Assembly (NCBI GenBank): GCA_035556715.1
Contig: DATMER010000069.1
Span: forward strand, 1-64,000
DNA: 64,000 nt
Direction: 5' to 3'
DNA from: DATMER01 sp035556715
GTDB lineage: Bacteria; Acidobacteriota; Thermoanaerobaculia; Multivoradales; UBA5704
Below, one piece after another: positions 35,191 to 44,348 of the stretch; position 1 is the first letter of the stretch; every line of letters starts with the position of its first letter. Made by a program: the position numbers and the translations under genes. The notes beneath the pieces were generated by a model, which worked only from the letters and a program-made list of their open reading frames with translations, was not told the origin of the DNA and did not search any database.

Positions 35191-35763
35191 TCAGGCCGAT
35201 TCCTGCTTCCCCGAGGGGGGAGGCTCCGAGGAGCCCGACGGCTTCTTGACCACGTGCCGCGGCGGACCGAAGATCACGTGCATCCGGTTACCCGCCATTT
35301 CGGGCGACGATTCTAGCACTCCCGCCTCCCCCAGGTCACCCGCCAGCCGCCGGATCAGTTTGTGACCCAGGTCCTGCCGGGCCATCTCGCGTCCCCGGAA
35401 CTGGACGGTCGCCTTGACCTTGTCCCCCTCTTCCAGGAAACGGATGGCGTTCTTCAGCTTGAAGTCATAGTCATGGTCGTCGATGTTCGGCCGGAACTTG
35501 ACTTCCTTCACGTGGATGATCTTCTGCTTCTTCTTGGACTCGTGCGCCTTCTTCTTCTGCTGGTAGAGGAACTTGCCGAAGTCCATGATGCGGCAGACCG
35601 GCGGCTTCGCTGTCGGGGCGACCTCCACCAGGTCCAGCCCCAGCGTCCGTGCCCGCTGCATCGCATCTTCGATGGGGACGATTCCCGCCTGCCCGCCGTC
35701 CTCGTCTACCAGGCGCACCTCGCGCACCCGGATCCTCTCGTTGACCCGCGTCGTCTTGTCGAT
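35191..35763 (-). CDS. infC: translation initiation factor IF-3 with AUC start codon
   Basis: 190 residues when read from ATC at 35763. The start is set by homology (the conserved 'RVNERIRVREVRLV' opening lies upstream of any ATG/GTG) and by AGGGGGTG eight nt before the ATC. IF3-N ('GIVPIEDAMQRARTLGLDLVEV') and IF3-C ('KIIHVKEVKFRPNIDDHDY') are complete. A rare AUU/AUC-class start lets IF-3 limit its own translation. The C-terminus has a short Pro/Ser-rich tail. It is 69 nt downstream of thrS. Confidence 0.95.
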   Translation of the reverse strand: MDKTTRVNERIRVREVRLVDEDGGQAGIVPIEDAMQRARTLGLDLVEVAPTAKPPVCRIMDFGKFLYQQKKKAHESKKKQKIIHVKEVKFRPNIDDHDYDFKLKNAIRFLEEGDKVKATVQFRGREMARQDLGHKLIRRLAGDLGEAGVLESSPEMAGNRMHVIFGPPRHVVKKPSGSSEPPPSGKQESA

Positions 35764-35832
35764 ACTCAGCTCACCCCCTGGGAGCGCCGAGCCTCAGCCC
35801 GGATGGTTTGTTTCAAATCTTCTGTCTCCTCT

Positions 35833-37770
35833 CTAAATCTCAGTGCTGCGAGAGCCCGTCAGGGAGACGACGCGATCGAGGAAAACCTCGACCGGCATCG
35901 CTCCCAGGTCTTCCCCGGCGCGGCGGCGCACCGACACGGTGCTCTCTTCCTGCTCGCGACCGCCTACCACCAACATGTAGGGGACCTTCTGGATCTGGGC
36001 CTCGCGGATCTTGTATCCCAGCTTCTCATTGCGGGAGTCCAGCTCCACCCGCACCCCGCCCTCCGCCAGCCGCGCCCGCACCTGCTCGGCATACTCGCCG
36101 AAGCGCTCGGAGACCGGCAGCACCACGGCCTGGACCGGCGCCAGCCAGAGCGGGAACGCGCCCCCGGTCTGCTCGATCAGGATGGCCAGGAAGCGCTCGA
36201 CCGAGCCGAACATGGCGCGGTGGATCATCACCGGCCGGTGCTCGGCGCCGTCCTGCCCGACGTAGCTCAGGCCGAAGCGCTCCGGGAGCTGGTAGTCGAG
36301 CTGCACGGTGCCGAGCTGCCAGCTCCGCCCCAGCGCGTCGTGGATGTGGAAGTCGATCTTCGGTCCGTAGAAGGCGCCGTCCCCCACGTTGATCTTGTAC
36401 ACGATCCCGCGGTGGTCCAGCGCCGACTTGAGCGCGGTTTCGGCTTCGTCCCAGGTCTCGTCCGAGCCGATCCGCTTCTCGGGCCGGGTGGAAAGCTCCA
36501 CGTCCACGCTCTCGAAGCCGAAGGTGCGGTAGAGCTCCAGGATCATCTCGGACACGCCCAGGACCTCGGACTCGATCTGCTCCTGGGTGCAGAAGATGTG
36601 GGCGTCGTCCTGGGAGAACGAGCGCACCCGGAACAGGCCGTTGGTCACGCCGCTTCGCTCGTAGCGGTGGAGCCGGCCGAAGTCCGCGTAGCGGACCGGC
36701 AGGTCGCGGTAGGAGCGCAGCCGCGTGGCGAAGATCAGGCAGTGGGTCGGGCAGTTCATGGGCTTGACCGCGAACTGGCGCTCGTCCACCTCGGTGAAGA
36801 ACATGGCGTCGCGATAGTTCGTGTAGTGCCCGGAGGTCTTCCACAGCTCCAGGTCCAGGATCTGCGGCGTGATGACCTCGCCGTAGCCGTAGCGCCCGTA
36901 GAGCTCGCGCACGTAGTCGATCATCCCGTTGTAGACGATCGCCCCCTTGGGATGGATGAACGGGCTCGCCGGTGCCAGCGGGCTGAAGCTGAAAAGGTCC
37001 AGTTCCTGGCCGATCCTGCGGTGATCCCGCGCCCGGGCCTGCTCCAGCCTCTCCAGGTATTCCTGCAGCTCCTTGTCGGAGACGAAGGCCGTGCCATAGA
37101 TACGCTGCAGGCGCTCGTTGTTTTCATCCCCCTTGAAGAACACGCCGGAGGCTTCGAGGATCTTGACCGCGCCGACCTGGCCCAGGTTCTGGGCGTGGGG
37201 CCCGCGGCAGAGATCCACGAAGTTGCCGTGGCGGTAGAGGGTGATGGTATCGCCCTCGGGGATGTCCTTGAGGCGCTCGACCTTGAGGGTCTCCCCCATC
37301 TCGCGGAAGAGCCGCTCGGCTTCTTCCCGGGAGACCTCGACGCGCTCGAAGGCGCTCTTCTCGGCGAGGATCTCGCGCATCTTCTCTTCGATCCTCTCCA
37401 GGTCTTCGGGAGTGAAGGCGCGGGAGAAGCGGAAGTCGTACTGGAACTTCTCGGTGTGGTCCTTGCGGCCGACGTCGATCTCGACCTCGGGCCACAGTCG
37501 CTTGACCGCGTCGGCGAGGACGTGCTCGGCGCTGTGGCGGAGGAATTCGCCCGCCTCGGGGCTCTTGACCGTGAAGATGCGGAACGGTCCGCTCTCGCGC
37601 AGGGGCTGGCGCAGGTCGACCTTGCGGCCGCCGAGCTCGGCGCCCACGGCATCCTTGGCCAGACGGGGGCCGATCGAAGCCGCGACTTCGAGAGCGGTGG
37701 TCCCGTGCGGCACCTCACGGACGGAGCCATCGGGAAGGGTGAGTTGGATGACCTCGGTCATCGTCTGCAT
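35833..37770 (-). CDS. thrS: threonine-tRNA ligase
   Basis: 645 residues: TGS domain (about 5-65, 'LTLPDGSVREVPHGTT'), editing domain with 'HSAEHVLADAVK' and 'LCRGPH', class II core with motif 2 'MNCPTHCLIF' and 'RYADFGRLHRYERSG', motif 3 'HRAMFGSVERFLAIL', and the anticodon-binding domain ('APVQAVVLPVSERF', 'KIREAQIQKVPYMLVVG'). Zinc ligands Cys, His and His are in place. It is the first gene of the translation operon. Two initiation codons (ATG 37770 and 37761) are possible. Confidence 0.97.
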   Translation of the reverse strand: MQTMTEVIQLTLPDGSVREVPHGTTALEVAASIGPRLAKDAVGAELGGRKVDLRQPLRESGPFRIFTVKSPEAGEFLRHSAEHVLADAVKRLWPEVEIDVGRKDHTEKFQYDFRFSRAFTPEDLERIEEKMREILAEKSAFERVEVSREEAERLFREMGETLKVERLKDIPEGDTITLYRHGNFVDLCRGPHAQNLGQVGAVKILEASGVFFKGDENNERLQRIYGTAFVSDKELQEYLERLEQARARDHRRIGQELDLFSFSPLAPASPFIHPKGAIVYNGMIDYVRELYGRYGYGEVITPQILDLELWKTSGHYTNYRDAMFFTEVDERQFAVKPMNCPTHCLIFATRLRSYRDLPVRYADFGRLHRYERSGVTNGLFRVRSFSQDDAHIFCTQEQIESEVLGVSEMILELYRTFGFESVDVELSTRPEKRIGSDETWDEAETALKSALDHRGIVYKINVGDGAFYGPKIDFHIHDALGRSWQLGTVQLDYQLPERFGLSYVGQDGAEHRPVMIHRAMFGSVERFLAILIEQTGGAFPLWLAPVQAVVLPVSERFGEYAEQVRARLAEGGVRVELDSRNEKLGYKIREAQIQKVPYMLVVGGREQEESTVSVRRRAGEDLGAMPVEVFLDRVVSLTGSRSTEI

Positions 37771-37847
37771 GACGTATCCATAGCCGCCTGAAAGGGGTTG
37801 ATCCGGAGCGAGCGCCCCACCGGCAAGGGCGTCACGAGCGGGGGGAT

Positions 37848-37924
37848 TGGTAGGCGCTGGCGGACTCGAACCGCCGACCTCTACCGTGTGAAGGTAGCGC
37901 TCTAACCAGCTGAGCTAAGCGCCT
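37848..37924 (-). tRNA. tRNA-Val (CAC)
   Basis: A full cloverleaf: acceptor AGGCGCT/AGCGCCT, D arm GCTC/GAGC, anticodon arm CTACC-TTCACAC-GGTAG, T arm GGCGG-TTCGAGT-CCGCC, discriminator A and an encoded CCA (37850-37848). Anticodon CAC reads GUG. Confidence 0.95.
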
Positions 37925-37950
37925 GAGCATTAAGTGCCGATTGCGTTCCT

Positions 37951-38027
37951 TGGTAGGCCCGAGCGGATTCGAACCGCTGACCTCTACGATGTCAACGTAG
38001 CGCTCTAACCAACTGAGCTACGGGCCT
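37951..38027 (-). tRNA. tRNA-Val (GAC)
   Basis: Cloverleaf with acceptor AGGCCCG/CGGGCCT, anticodon arm CTACG-TTGACAT-CGTAG, T arm AGCGG-TTCGAAT-CCGCT, discriminator A and encoded CCA (37953-37951). Anticodon GAC reads GUC/GUU. It lies 26 nt from the other valine tRNA, so both may form one transcript. Confidence 0.95.
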
Positions 38028-38119
38028 CCGTTATCAATCCCTTTACAGACAGCCGTCTTTTCGACGGCGGTCGCCGAGGGAAGCGTAGGGTAACAAACCC
38101 GGGGTTGGGTGTCAACGTG

Positions 38120-38330
38120 AAGCCGGTGCGCGGGACGCACGCGCGCCGGGGACGAGCTGCAACCGGCGGGGATGCCTCGTGCCCGCCGCGTACAACGCGC
38201 ACGCGCCGCGGCTGAGCCCCCCTCGGCGGGGGCGCCTCAGACCCGTCGCGCACGGCTCGTACGCGAAGGGTATGACCTCGTACCCCGTGCGTACGACTCG
38301 TACCCTCCGGTTGCGGTCCCCGGCCTCGAT
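38120..38330. repeat. weak tandem array, period 20-21 nt (array 5)
   Basis: About ten GC-rich units. The clearest run is CTCGTAC at 20-21-nt spacing (three copies, near 38247, 38277 and 38297 by eye), with CGTACG dyads. Further left the units are more decayed. It fills the gap between the tRNA genes and the deiminase-like gene. Confidence is lower than for arrays 1-4. Confidence 0.5.
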
Positions 38331-38361
38331 GGGGAGGCGTTCCCCAACGGCTCTGGAGCAT

Positions 38362-39972
38362 TTACCGCACGTGGTTCGAGGCGCAGCGGTAGCCGCCGTT
38401 CAGAATCACGCTCCGGACGAGCGGCGGGAACAGGTCGAGCTGCGCTCCGGAAGCGGCGAAGGCCTCCCGGGCTAGGCGGTCCCCCGTTGGGATGAGCGAG
38501 GCGAAGCCTTCGGCTCGGAGGCGGCCGTTCTTCGTTTCGGCCACGACGTTGTTCCAGGTGATCAGGAATTCTGTGTGGGTGAGCCCCTCCCGATCCTTCA
38601 ACAGGTTCACAGGGACCCGGAGCAGCGGCAGGCGGCGAACCTCCATCCCTTCCTTCTTGAGATGCTCGGCAATGAGATCGAGGAAGCCGTCGAGATCCCC
38701 TGACTGCGAGAGCGTCCGGGCATCGGCCGAGGGCTCGAGTCCGTAGCCGTCCCGCAGGGACTTCCAGTCCTCGGGAGTCATCTTCGACAGCAGCTCCCGG
38801 CCGGCGTCCAGGTCCGCAACCAGAGCGGTCAGCCCTCCCTTTCTGGGAAGAAGGGTGACAATCGAGTCAAGGTCATAACCGGCTCCTCCGCCGATCCGGC
38901 GCATGTCGGAGCGCAGCGGATGGACGAAACGAACCGGACGGCCATAGAGGGTTCCCAGTTCCCTTGCGGCATTCTCTGCGGCCTTTACGTAGCGGTCGAT
39001 TCCCTCGGAGGTCGAGAAGGTCTCGACCGGCACACGGTCCAGCTTCAGGGCGGAGAGGATGTGCGGCTCCAGGGTGTGGAGCGTGACCCACACGGCATCC
39101 CGGGTCGTCAGGACCTGGCCGTTGTGGAACGGGACTGGGGACTCCGCCCAGGCGGCTCCTCCCCAGGCACGATCGAGATCCTCGGGGAGGTTCTGGATCA
39201 GCTCGGGGCCGAGGCTCGCGTCCTCCTCCCGTTCTGGCTGGAGGTTCGGGCGGACCAGGACCCTCACAGCTCCGGACGGTGCGCGCACCAGGCTGAACGG
39301 GTCCCGGGGCCAGGGAGAGTAGGGACGGCCGTAGGTCTCCAGAAGCCGCAGCTTCAGGCCGCTCTCTTCCAGCCTCCGGCGCAGGGGCAGATCGGTGAGG
39401 ACGATAAGCGTCCGATCCGGCGCGATCCGGCGGACTCCGGAGAGAAAGGCCTGAGCGGCCTCCGCGCTGAAGAAGAAGGATGGCAGCGAGTAGACCGAAG
39501 CGGTCAGCGGGTTCTCGGCTTCGTCGAAGAAGCGGAGACGGTCCGCGGCTCCCGTCGGAAAGGGGACCTTCCGCTCCAAGGAGCGGCGCGGGGCCGCCCC
39601 CCAGGCTGTCTCGATCGCCTCGGAGGCCGCGAAGCCGATCCCCCGGACCTGGTTCAGCTCGAAGAGCAGCTCGTCCCGAAGGCGCGGCGACGCGGAGGGG
39701 TCCAGAGTGCCGGGCAGGACCTCAAGCACCCGGCCGCGGAATCCCTCGTCGCTCACGAAGCGCTCGGGATCGACGAGCTGCATCGTGAGCAGCTCCTGAA
39801 GCTCGGCCGGGGTCCAGGTCCCCTGCCTCGCCATCTGGCGGGACCGCTCCCGGGCCAGGGCCGCGACGTCGTCCAACCGGGTCTCCTGCCTTGCAGGAGA
39901 GACGGACGGGACCGTGGCGCCCGGCGAGAGGAGCGTCACAATCAGAAGCAGGTAAGAGAGGACAGGCGACAT
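38362..39972 (-). CDS. secreted agmatine deiminase/PAD-like (pentein-fold) protein
   Basis: 536 residues from ATG 39972 (TTG two codons earlier also possible), with a signal peptide (about 1-26). A helical N-terminal part (about 35-160) precedes a region with pentein features: 'YSPWPRDPFSLV' resembles the substrate-binding 'WPRD' motif of agmatine deiminases, 'GGAGYDLDSIVTLLP' a central strand, and 'ILNGGYRCASNHV' the C-terminal Cys segment. The enzyme would hydrolyse guanidino groups if active; the motifs are partial, so the function is unproven. It follows the HicBA genes by about ten nt on the same strand. Confidence 0.6.
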   Translation of the reverse strand: MSPVLSYLLLIVTLLSPGATVPSVSPARQETRLDDVAALARERSRQMARQGTWTPAELQELLTMQLVDPERFVSDEGFRGRVLEVLPGTLDPSASPRLRDELLFELNQVRGIGFAASEAIETAWGAAPRRSLERKVPFPTGAADRLRFFDEAENPLTASVYSLPSFFFSAEAAQAFLSGVRRIAPDRTLIVLTDLPLRRRLEESGLKLRLLETYGRPYSPWPRDPFSLVRAPSGAVRVLVRPNLQPEREEDASLGPELIQNLPEDLDRAWGGAAWAESPVPFHNGQVLTTRDAVWVTLHTLEPHILSALKLDRVPVETFSTSEGIDRYVKAAENAARELGTLYGRPVRFVHPLRSDMRRIGGGAGYDLDSIVTLLPRKGGLTALVADLDAGRELLSKMTPEDWKSLRDGYGLEPSADARTLSQSGDLDGFLDLIAEHLKKEGMEVRRLPLLRVPVNLLKDREGLTHTEFLITWNNVVAETKNGRLRAEGFASLIPTGDRLAREAFAASGAQLDLFPPLVRSVILNGGYRCASNHVR

Positions 39973-39981
39973 CGACAACAG

Positions 39982-40173
39982 TCAGGAGCCAGGACGCGGG
40001 ATTTCCAGGTCCTTGCAGATCTTGTCAGCCAGAAATTCGTTGATCTCCCGATGCCTGGGCACGGCAGAGCTCTTTCGGGTCTGTCGGTTCACATAGACAG
40101 AGTGCCTGCCGCCCTCCCGGAGCCATTCGCAGCCGTGCGCCTCCAGGTGCCGGATGAGATCGATGCGCCTCAC
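39982..40173 (-). CDS. hicA: HicA-type mRNA interferase toxin
   Basis: 63 residues. Double-stranded-RNA-binding-like fold with 'DLIRHLEAHGCEWLREGGRH' type opening; catalytic His24 sits in 'GGRHSVYVN'. 'VPRHREINEFLADKICKDL' completes the family pattern. HicA cleaves mRNA when not bound by HicB. The gene overlaps hicB by four nt. Confidence 0.92.
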   Translation of the reverse strand: MRRIDLIRHLEAHGCEWLREGGRHSVYVNRQTRKSSAVPRHREINEFLADKICKDLEIPRPGS

Positions 40174-40391
40174 GCGGTCAAACGGAACGGTTCCCGGATG
40201 ACCTCTTCACCCCGGAGATCCTCCTCGGCGAGAATCCGATTCGCCTCCAGAACGAGGGCGACCGCTTCCTGAAGGTTGGTTCGCGCCTCCTCCAGGGTCT
40301 CGCCCTGCGTGTTGGCTCCGGGCAGCTCCTCGACGAACGCGATGAAGCCCTCAGGAACCCGGCGGAAGACTGCGGTCAGCTCGACTTGCAT
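40170..40391 (-). CDS. hicB: HicB-type antitoxin
   Basis: 73 residues from ATG 40391 (GGAGG nine nt upstream; seven more codons are open). The 'GFIAFVEELPGANTQGETLEEA' segment is the HicB RNase H-like core and 'NLQEAVALVLEAN' its helix. No separate DNA-binding tail is evident. Antitoxin-first order with hicA; the two form a type II pair. Confidence 0.9.
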   Translation of the reverse strand: MQVELTAVFRRVPEGFIAFVEELPGANTQGETLEEARTNLQEAVALVLEANRILAEEDLRGEEVIREPFRLTA

Positions 40392-40425
40392 GTTAGGACC
40401 TCCGGCTGTCAATGATACTTCCTGC

Positions 40426-42168
40426 CTACCCGTTCCCCTTCCCGGCCGCCATCTTCTTCAGGTTCTCCAGGCTGGCCTTGGCGTTCTGGTCGTTCGGGTT
40501 CAGGGCGAGCACCTGCTCCAGGAGCTTCTGCGCCTCGCTGGGCTTGTTCTGCATCATCATGACCACGGCTAAATCGTTCATCGCCGGGGTGTGGCGGGGC
40601 GCCATCTCCAGCGTCCGGCGCAGGTCCTTCTCGGCGTCGCCCAGCTTGCGGAGCGCGATCTGAACGGCGCCGCGCTGGTAGACGAAGTCCGGGTTCTGGG
40701 GGTCGGCCTGCACCGCGGCCTCGGCGGACTTGAGCGCGTCCTGGAAGCGCTTGAGCCGGAGCAGGAGCTGCACCTCCAGGGCCCGCGCCCGGCCGCTCCG
40801 GGGCTGCGCGGCGACCTCCTTCCGCACCGCCTCCAGAGCCTTCTCTTCCTCGCCGCCCGCCATCAGGCGCATGGCCTCGGCCAGGTTTGGAGAGAGCGGC
40901 TCGGCCGGCGCAGCCGCCGTGGCAGCCGGAGCGGGGGCGGCAGGAGCCGGAGCGGCGGAGGCGTCCGCGATCTCCTTCGCCTTCTGACGCGCCTGGGTGG
41001 CGTCCTGCGCACGGCCCGCGGCGGTCAGGACCTCGGCATAGACTTCCCAGGCCTCCCGGCTACCCGGGTGGAGGCGCGTGGCCTTTTCCAGGAGCGGGAG
41101 CGCACCCTGGGCGTTGCCCGAGGCCAGGAGAAGACGGCCGTACTCGACCGCCACGCCCGCGGCCGGACGGGGGTCGCCCACGGTCTTCGGGTCCGAAGGG
41201 ATCTGGTCGGCCAGCGGCTTCAGGGTGGCCATGGCCGCCTGGGCGTTGCCCGACTGCCGCTGCGCCCGGGCCATCAGAAGGATCAGGCCCGGGCGATTGT
41301 CCGTGTGCCCGTCCAGAACCTTGAGCGCCGCCGCCGGGTCTCCCGCCGCGAGGTGGGCCTCGGCGAGCGTGCGGCGGACCTCCAGGTCGAAGCCCGCCGG
41401 GTGGTCCTTCTCCAGAGGCTGAAGCAGGGCGAGGGCGGTCTTGCCATCCCCGCGCTGAATGCGGGCCTGGGCGCGCAGGAGCTGGATCGCCGGCTCCTTC
41501 TCCGGCAGGCCGGAGAGGATCTCCTCGGCTTCGACGGGACGCTCGAGCCGCAGTGCCAGCGTGGCCCCGATGATCTTCACCTCCAGGTCGCTGTCGTTAC
41601 GCAGCGCCCAGGGACGGAGGAGGCGGTAGGCCTCGATGACCCGGCCCTGGCGGCTGAGCAGCAGGCCCAGCTCCCGTCCGGCCGGGGAGAGAGGCATCTT
41701 CTCTACCGAGCGCTCCAGGAAGCGCTGCCCTACCGCGTCCTGCTTGAGGGCCAGAGCGGCCCGGCCGGCGTTGTAGAGCACCGCGGGATCGGCGTCCTCG
41801 GACTCGGCGAGCGGGCGCAAGGTGTCGAGGGCGTCCTTGGCGCGGTTCTCCTGAAGGTAGACCGCGCCGAGCAGCGAGAGCATCGGCGGGGTCGCCTGCT
41901 TCTCCTGGCGCAACCCCTCCAGGATGCGGACGGCGCCGGCGCCGTCCCCCGTCCGGATCAGGGCCAGGGCCTCCTGGAACTTCGTCTCGGCGGGGGTGAG
42001 CTCCTTCTTGGGAGCCTCCGTGCCTGCCTGGGGCGCTGGAGCCTGGGCGGAGGATGGAGCCGGGCTCGGCTGAGCCGGCTGAGGAGCCTGGTCCGCTCCG
42101 AGCGGGGCATCCCCCGGCGAGCAGGCGGACAGGAGGGCGAGGAGAAGGGCGGTCTTGTGGATCTTCAT
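40426..42168 (-). CDS. TPR-repeat lipoprotein
   Basis: 580 residues with lipobox 'LLSAC' (Cys16), then a Pro/Ala/Gln-rich linker (about 20-60) and about fourteen TPR-like repeats to the end ('FVYQRGAVQIALRKLGDAEK', 'HTPAMNDLAVVMMMQNKPSEA'). An Ala/Pro insert near residue 410 splits the repeats. It is likely on the periplasmic face and scaffolds envelope complexes. It is the last gene of the leftward operon that begins at 49755, 29 nt after the preceding sulfatase-fold gene. Confidence 0.9.
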   Translation of the reverse strand: MKIHKTALLLALLSACSPGDAPLGADQAPQPAQPSPAPSSAQAPAPQAGTEAPKKELTPAETKFQEALALIRTGDGAGAVRILEGLRQEKQATPPMLSLLGAVYLQENRAKDALDTLRPLAESEDADPAVLYNAGRAALALKQDAVGQRFLERSVEKMPLSPAGRELGLLLSRQGRVIEAYRLLRPWALRNDSDLEVKIIGATLALRLERPVEAEEILSGLPEKEPAIQLLRAQARIQRGDGKTALALLQPLEKDHPAGFDLEVRRTLAEAHLAAGDPAAALKVLDGHTDNRPGLILLMARAQRQSGNAQAAMATLKPLADQIPSDPKTVGDPRPAAGVAVEYGRLLLASGNAQGALPLLEKATRLHPGSREAWEVYAEVLTAAGRAQDATQARQKAKEIADASAAPAPAAPAPAATAAAPAEPLSPNLAEAMRLMAGGEEEKALEAVRKEVAAQPRSGRARALEVQLLLRLKRFQDALKSAEAAVQADPQNPDFVYQRGAVQIALRKLGDAEKDLRRTLEMAPRHTPAMNDLAVVMMMQNKPSEAQKLLEQVLALNPNDQNAKASLENLKKMAAGKGNG

Positions 42169-42197
42169 ATCTGACTCCTGGAGAGGGGGCGCGACCG

Positions 42198-44348
42198 TCA
42201 GCCGGCCAGCGCCCGCAGCTCCTTGCTTTCCGGATGCAGGGTCATGGCGTGCCGCAGCAGGGCGGCCGCGCCGCGCGGATCGCCCAGGATGCGGAGCGTC
42301 TTGACGGCGGCGACGTAGGCGGCCGGCGACCTCTGGGTCTCGACCATGGTGCGGATCGCGGCGATGGCATCCTGGGGACGGCCGGCCGAGGTGTAGAGGA
42401 CGGCCAGGCGCGTGTAGGCCGCGGTGTCGCCGGGGAAATCGCGGATCTCGCGCAGGAAGGCCTGCTCGGCCTCGCCCGACCGGCCCAGGCGGGCGAGCAG
42501 GTCCCCCTGGATGAGGAAAAGGCCGGGGAACTTCTGCCCCGGGCTCATCTCGCGGATGGCCTCCTCGGCGAGCCGCAGCCCCTCCTCCTCCTTGCCCTGG
42601 ACCTGGAGGATGCTGGCCAGCGTCACCAGCGGACCGAGCCGCGAGCCCCGGGATTCGAGCGCCGTGCGCGCCTCCTTCTCGGCCGTGGCGAGGTCCTTCT
42701 GCTGGAGCGCGACCTGGGCGAGCACGTTGTGCGCCACGGCCGGGCTGGTCGCCAGCCCGATCTCCGCGTGGGCCCGGGCGTCGTCGAACCTCTCCATGGC
42801 GAGCAGCGCTCCGGCCATGGCGAGCGCCACGTGGCCGGCGCCGTTCGAGACCTTCATCGCCCGGTCGTAGGCGGCGAGGGCCTCGTCATAGCGGCCGAGC
42901 TTCTGCAGCGACTGCCCGAGGCTCTCCCAGGCGTCGAGCATGAGCGGGTTGGTCTGGACCAGAGCCTGGAAGAGGGGCACGGCCTCGGCATAGCGCTGCT
43001 GGGAGAACATCTGGAGCGCCTTGCCGAGGTCGTCGAGGGTGTGGATCTGCCCCTTCGGATCGGGCAGCGGACCTTCCCCGGCGTTCACCGACGACCCGAG
43101 GTATCCCAGGGAGGCGAGCCGGCTCGCGGTCTCCTCGTCCACGGCCGAGGGCGCGGCCAGGGGCACCTTGGAGCCCTCGACCGCCTTGCGCAGCTCTCCA
43201 TAGGTCCGGCGCTCCCGGGTGAGCACGTTGCTCTTCTCCGCCGGGTCCGCCACGAGGTCGTACAGCTCGGGCTCGGGCGCGTCGATGTAGTGGGAGGCGC
43301 CGCGGATCGCCGAGAAGCTCTCGCTCCAGCCCAGGTGGAGCCGCGGGTAGAAGGTCTCCGCGAACAGGGTGCGCTCGGGCGCGCCCTCGTCATCCAGGGA
43401 GAGGAGCGAGGCTCCCGTGGTCCCTTCCGGTACAGGCCGGCCGGCGAGCTTGAGAAGCGTGGGGAAGAGATCCAGGAGCTGCGCCGGGGACTTGATCGTG
43501 GACCCGCCCCGCTCGCCCTTGGGGAGCTTCACCATCAGCGGCACCTGGAGCGCCTCGCGGTAGAGGAAGATGCCGTGCTCCTGCTCGCCATGGTCGCGCA
43601 GCCCCTCGCCATGGTCGGAGAGGAGGATGACGATCGCCTTGTCGTAGACGCCCGTCTCCTTCAACCCGTTCAGGAAATCGCCGACGACGGCGTCGGCGGT
43701 CGCCACCTCGCCGTCGTAGGGATCCGAATAGCTGGCGAAGGCGGGCTCGGGCGCGTACGGCGTGTGGGGCTCGTAGATGTGGAAGAGGAGGAAGAACGGT
43801 TCCTTCGAGACCGACTTCACCCAGCCGAGGGCGGCGCGGGAGGTCTCGCGGCCCGAGCGCTGGCTGTTGCCGAGCGACTCGTTGGCGCGGATGTCGATAT
43901 CCGCCTCGTAGAAGTCGAAGCCGTCGGCGAGCCCGGTCTCCGCCCGCAGCACGAAGGTCGACACCGCGGCGCCGGTCTTGTAACCGGCCTCCTTCAGGAT
44001 CTTCGGCAGGTAGGGGGAGCGCTTGGCATCGAAGACATAGCCGCTGTTGTCGCGCACCCCGTGCTCACCCGGGAGCCTGCCCGAGAGCATGGTGGCGTGC
44101 GAGGGGAGGGTCAGGGGAACGTGGCTGTAGGCCCTTTCAAAGAGCACCGAGTCCTGGCGCAGGGCATCGATCGCCGGTGTCTTCACCTTGTCGTAGCCAT
44201 AGGCGGGCAGCCGGTCGGAGCGCAGAGTGTCCACCGAGATCAGGATGATCGGCGCGTCTTTGTAGGGGCCTGTCTCTCCTCCCCCGCCACCACCTCGGCA
44301 GCCGGCAAGGACGAAAAGGACGGCAAGGACACCAAAGACCTTCCTCAT
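42198..44348 (-). CDS. sulfatase-fold/TPR lipoprotein (paralog 1)
   Basis: 716 residues; lipobox 'VLAGC' (Cys17) and a Gly-rich linker. The alkaline-phosphatase-superfamily domain (about 30-430) has metal-site 'ISVDTLRSD' (Asp40) and 'LLSDHGEGLRDHG'. At the usual sulfatase nucleophile site Cys-x-Pro-Ser-Arg stands 'TLPSH' (Thr80), so formylglycine cannot form. The C-terminal third (about 460-700) is TPR. Start overlaps the upstream paralog by four nt. Possible roles are phospho- or phosphoglycerol transfer or phosphatase action on an envelope substrate. Confidence 0.88.
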   Translation of the reverse strand: MRKVFGVLAVLFVLAGCRGGGGGGETGPYKDAPIILISVDTLRSDRLPAYGYDKVKTPAIDALRQDSVLFERAYSHVPLTLPSHATMLSGRLPGEHGVRDNSGYVFDAKRSPYLPKILKEAGYKTGAAVSTFVLRAETGLADGFDFYEADIDIRANESLGNSQRSGRETSRAALGWVKSVSKEPFFLLFHIYEPHTPYAPEPAFASYSDPYDGEVATADAVVGDFLNGLKETGVYDKAIVILLSDHGEGLRDHGEQEHGIFLYREALQVPLMVKLPKGERGGSTIKSPAQLLDLFPTLLKLAGRPVPEGTTGASLLSLDDEGAPERTLFAETFYPRLHLGWSESFSAIRGASHYIDAPEPELYDLVADPAEKSNVLTRERRTYGELRKAVEGSKVPLAAPSAVDEETASRLASLGYLGSSVNAGEGPLPDPKGQIHTLDDLGKALQMFSQQRYAEAVPLFQALVQTNPLMLDAWESLGQSLQKLGRYDEALAAYDRAMKVSNGAGHVALAMAGALLAMERFDDARAHAEIGLATSPAVAHNVLAQVALQQKDLATAEKEARTALESRGSRLGPLVTLASILQVQGKEEEGLRLAEEAIREMSPGQKFPGLFLIQGDLLARLGRSGEAEQAFLREIRDFPGDTAAYTRLAVLYTSAGRPQDAIAAIRTMVETQRSPAAYVAAVKTLRILGDPRGAAALLRHAMTLHPESKELRALAG

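Noticed and set aside
38005..38361. Small Arg/Pro-rich gene overlapping a tRNA
   Set aside because: The frame runs through tRNA-Val and array 5 and has no ribosome-binding site.
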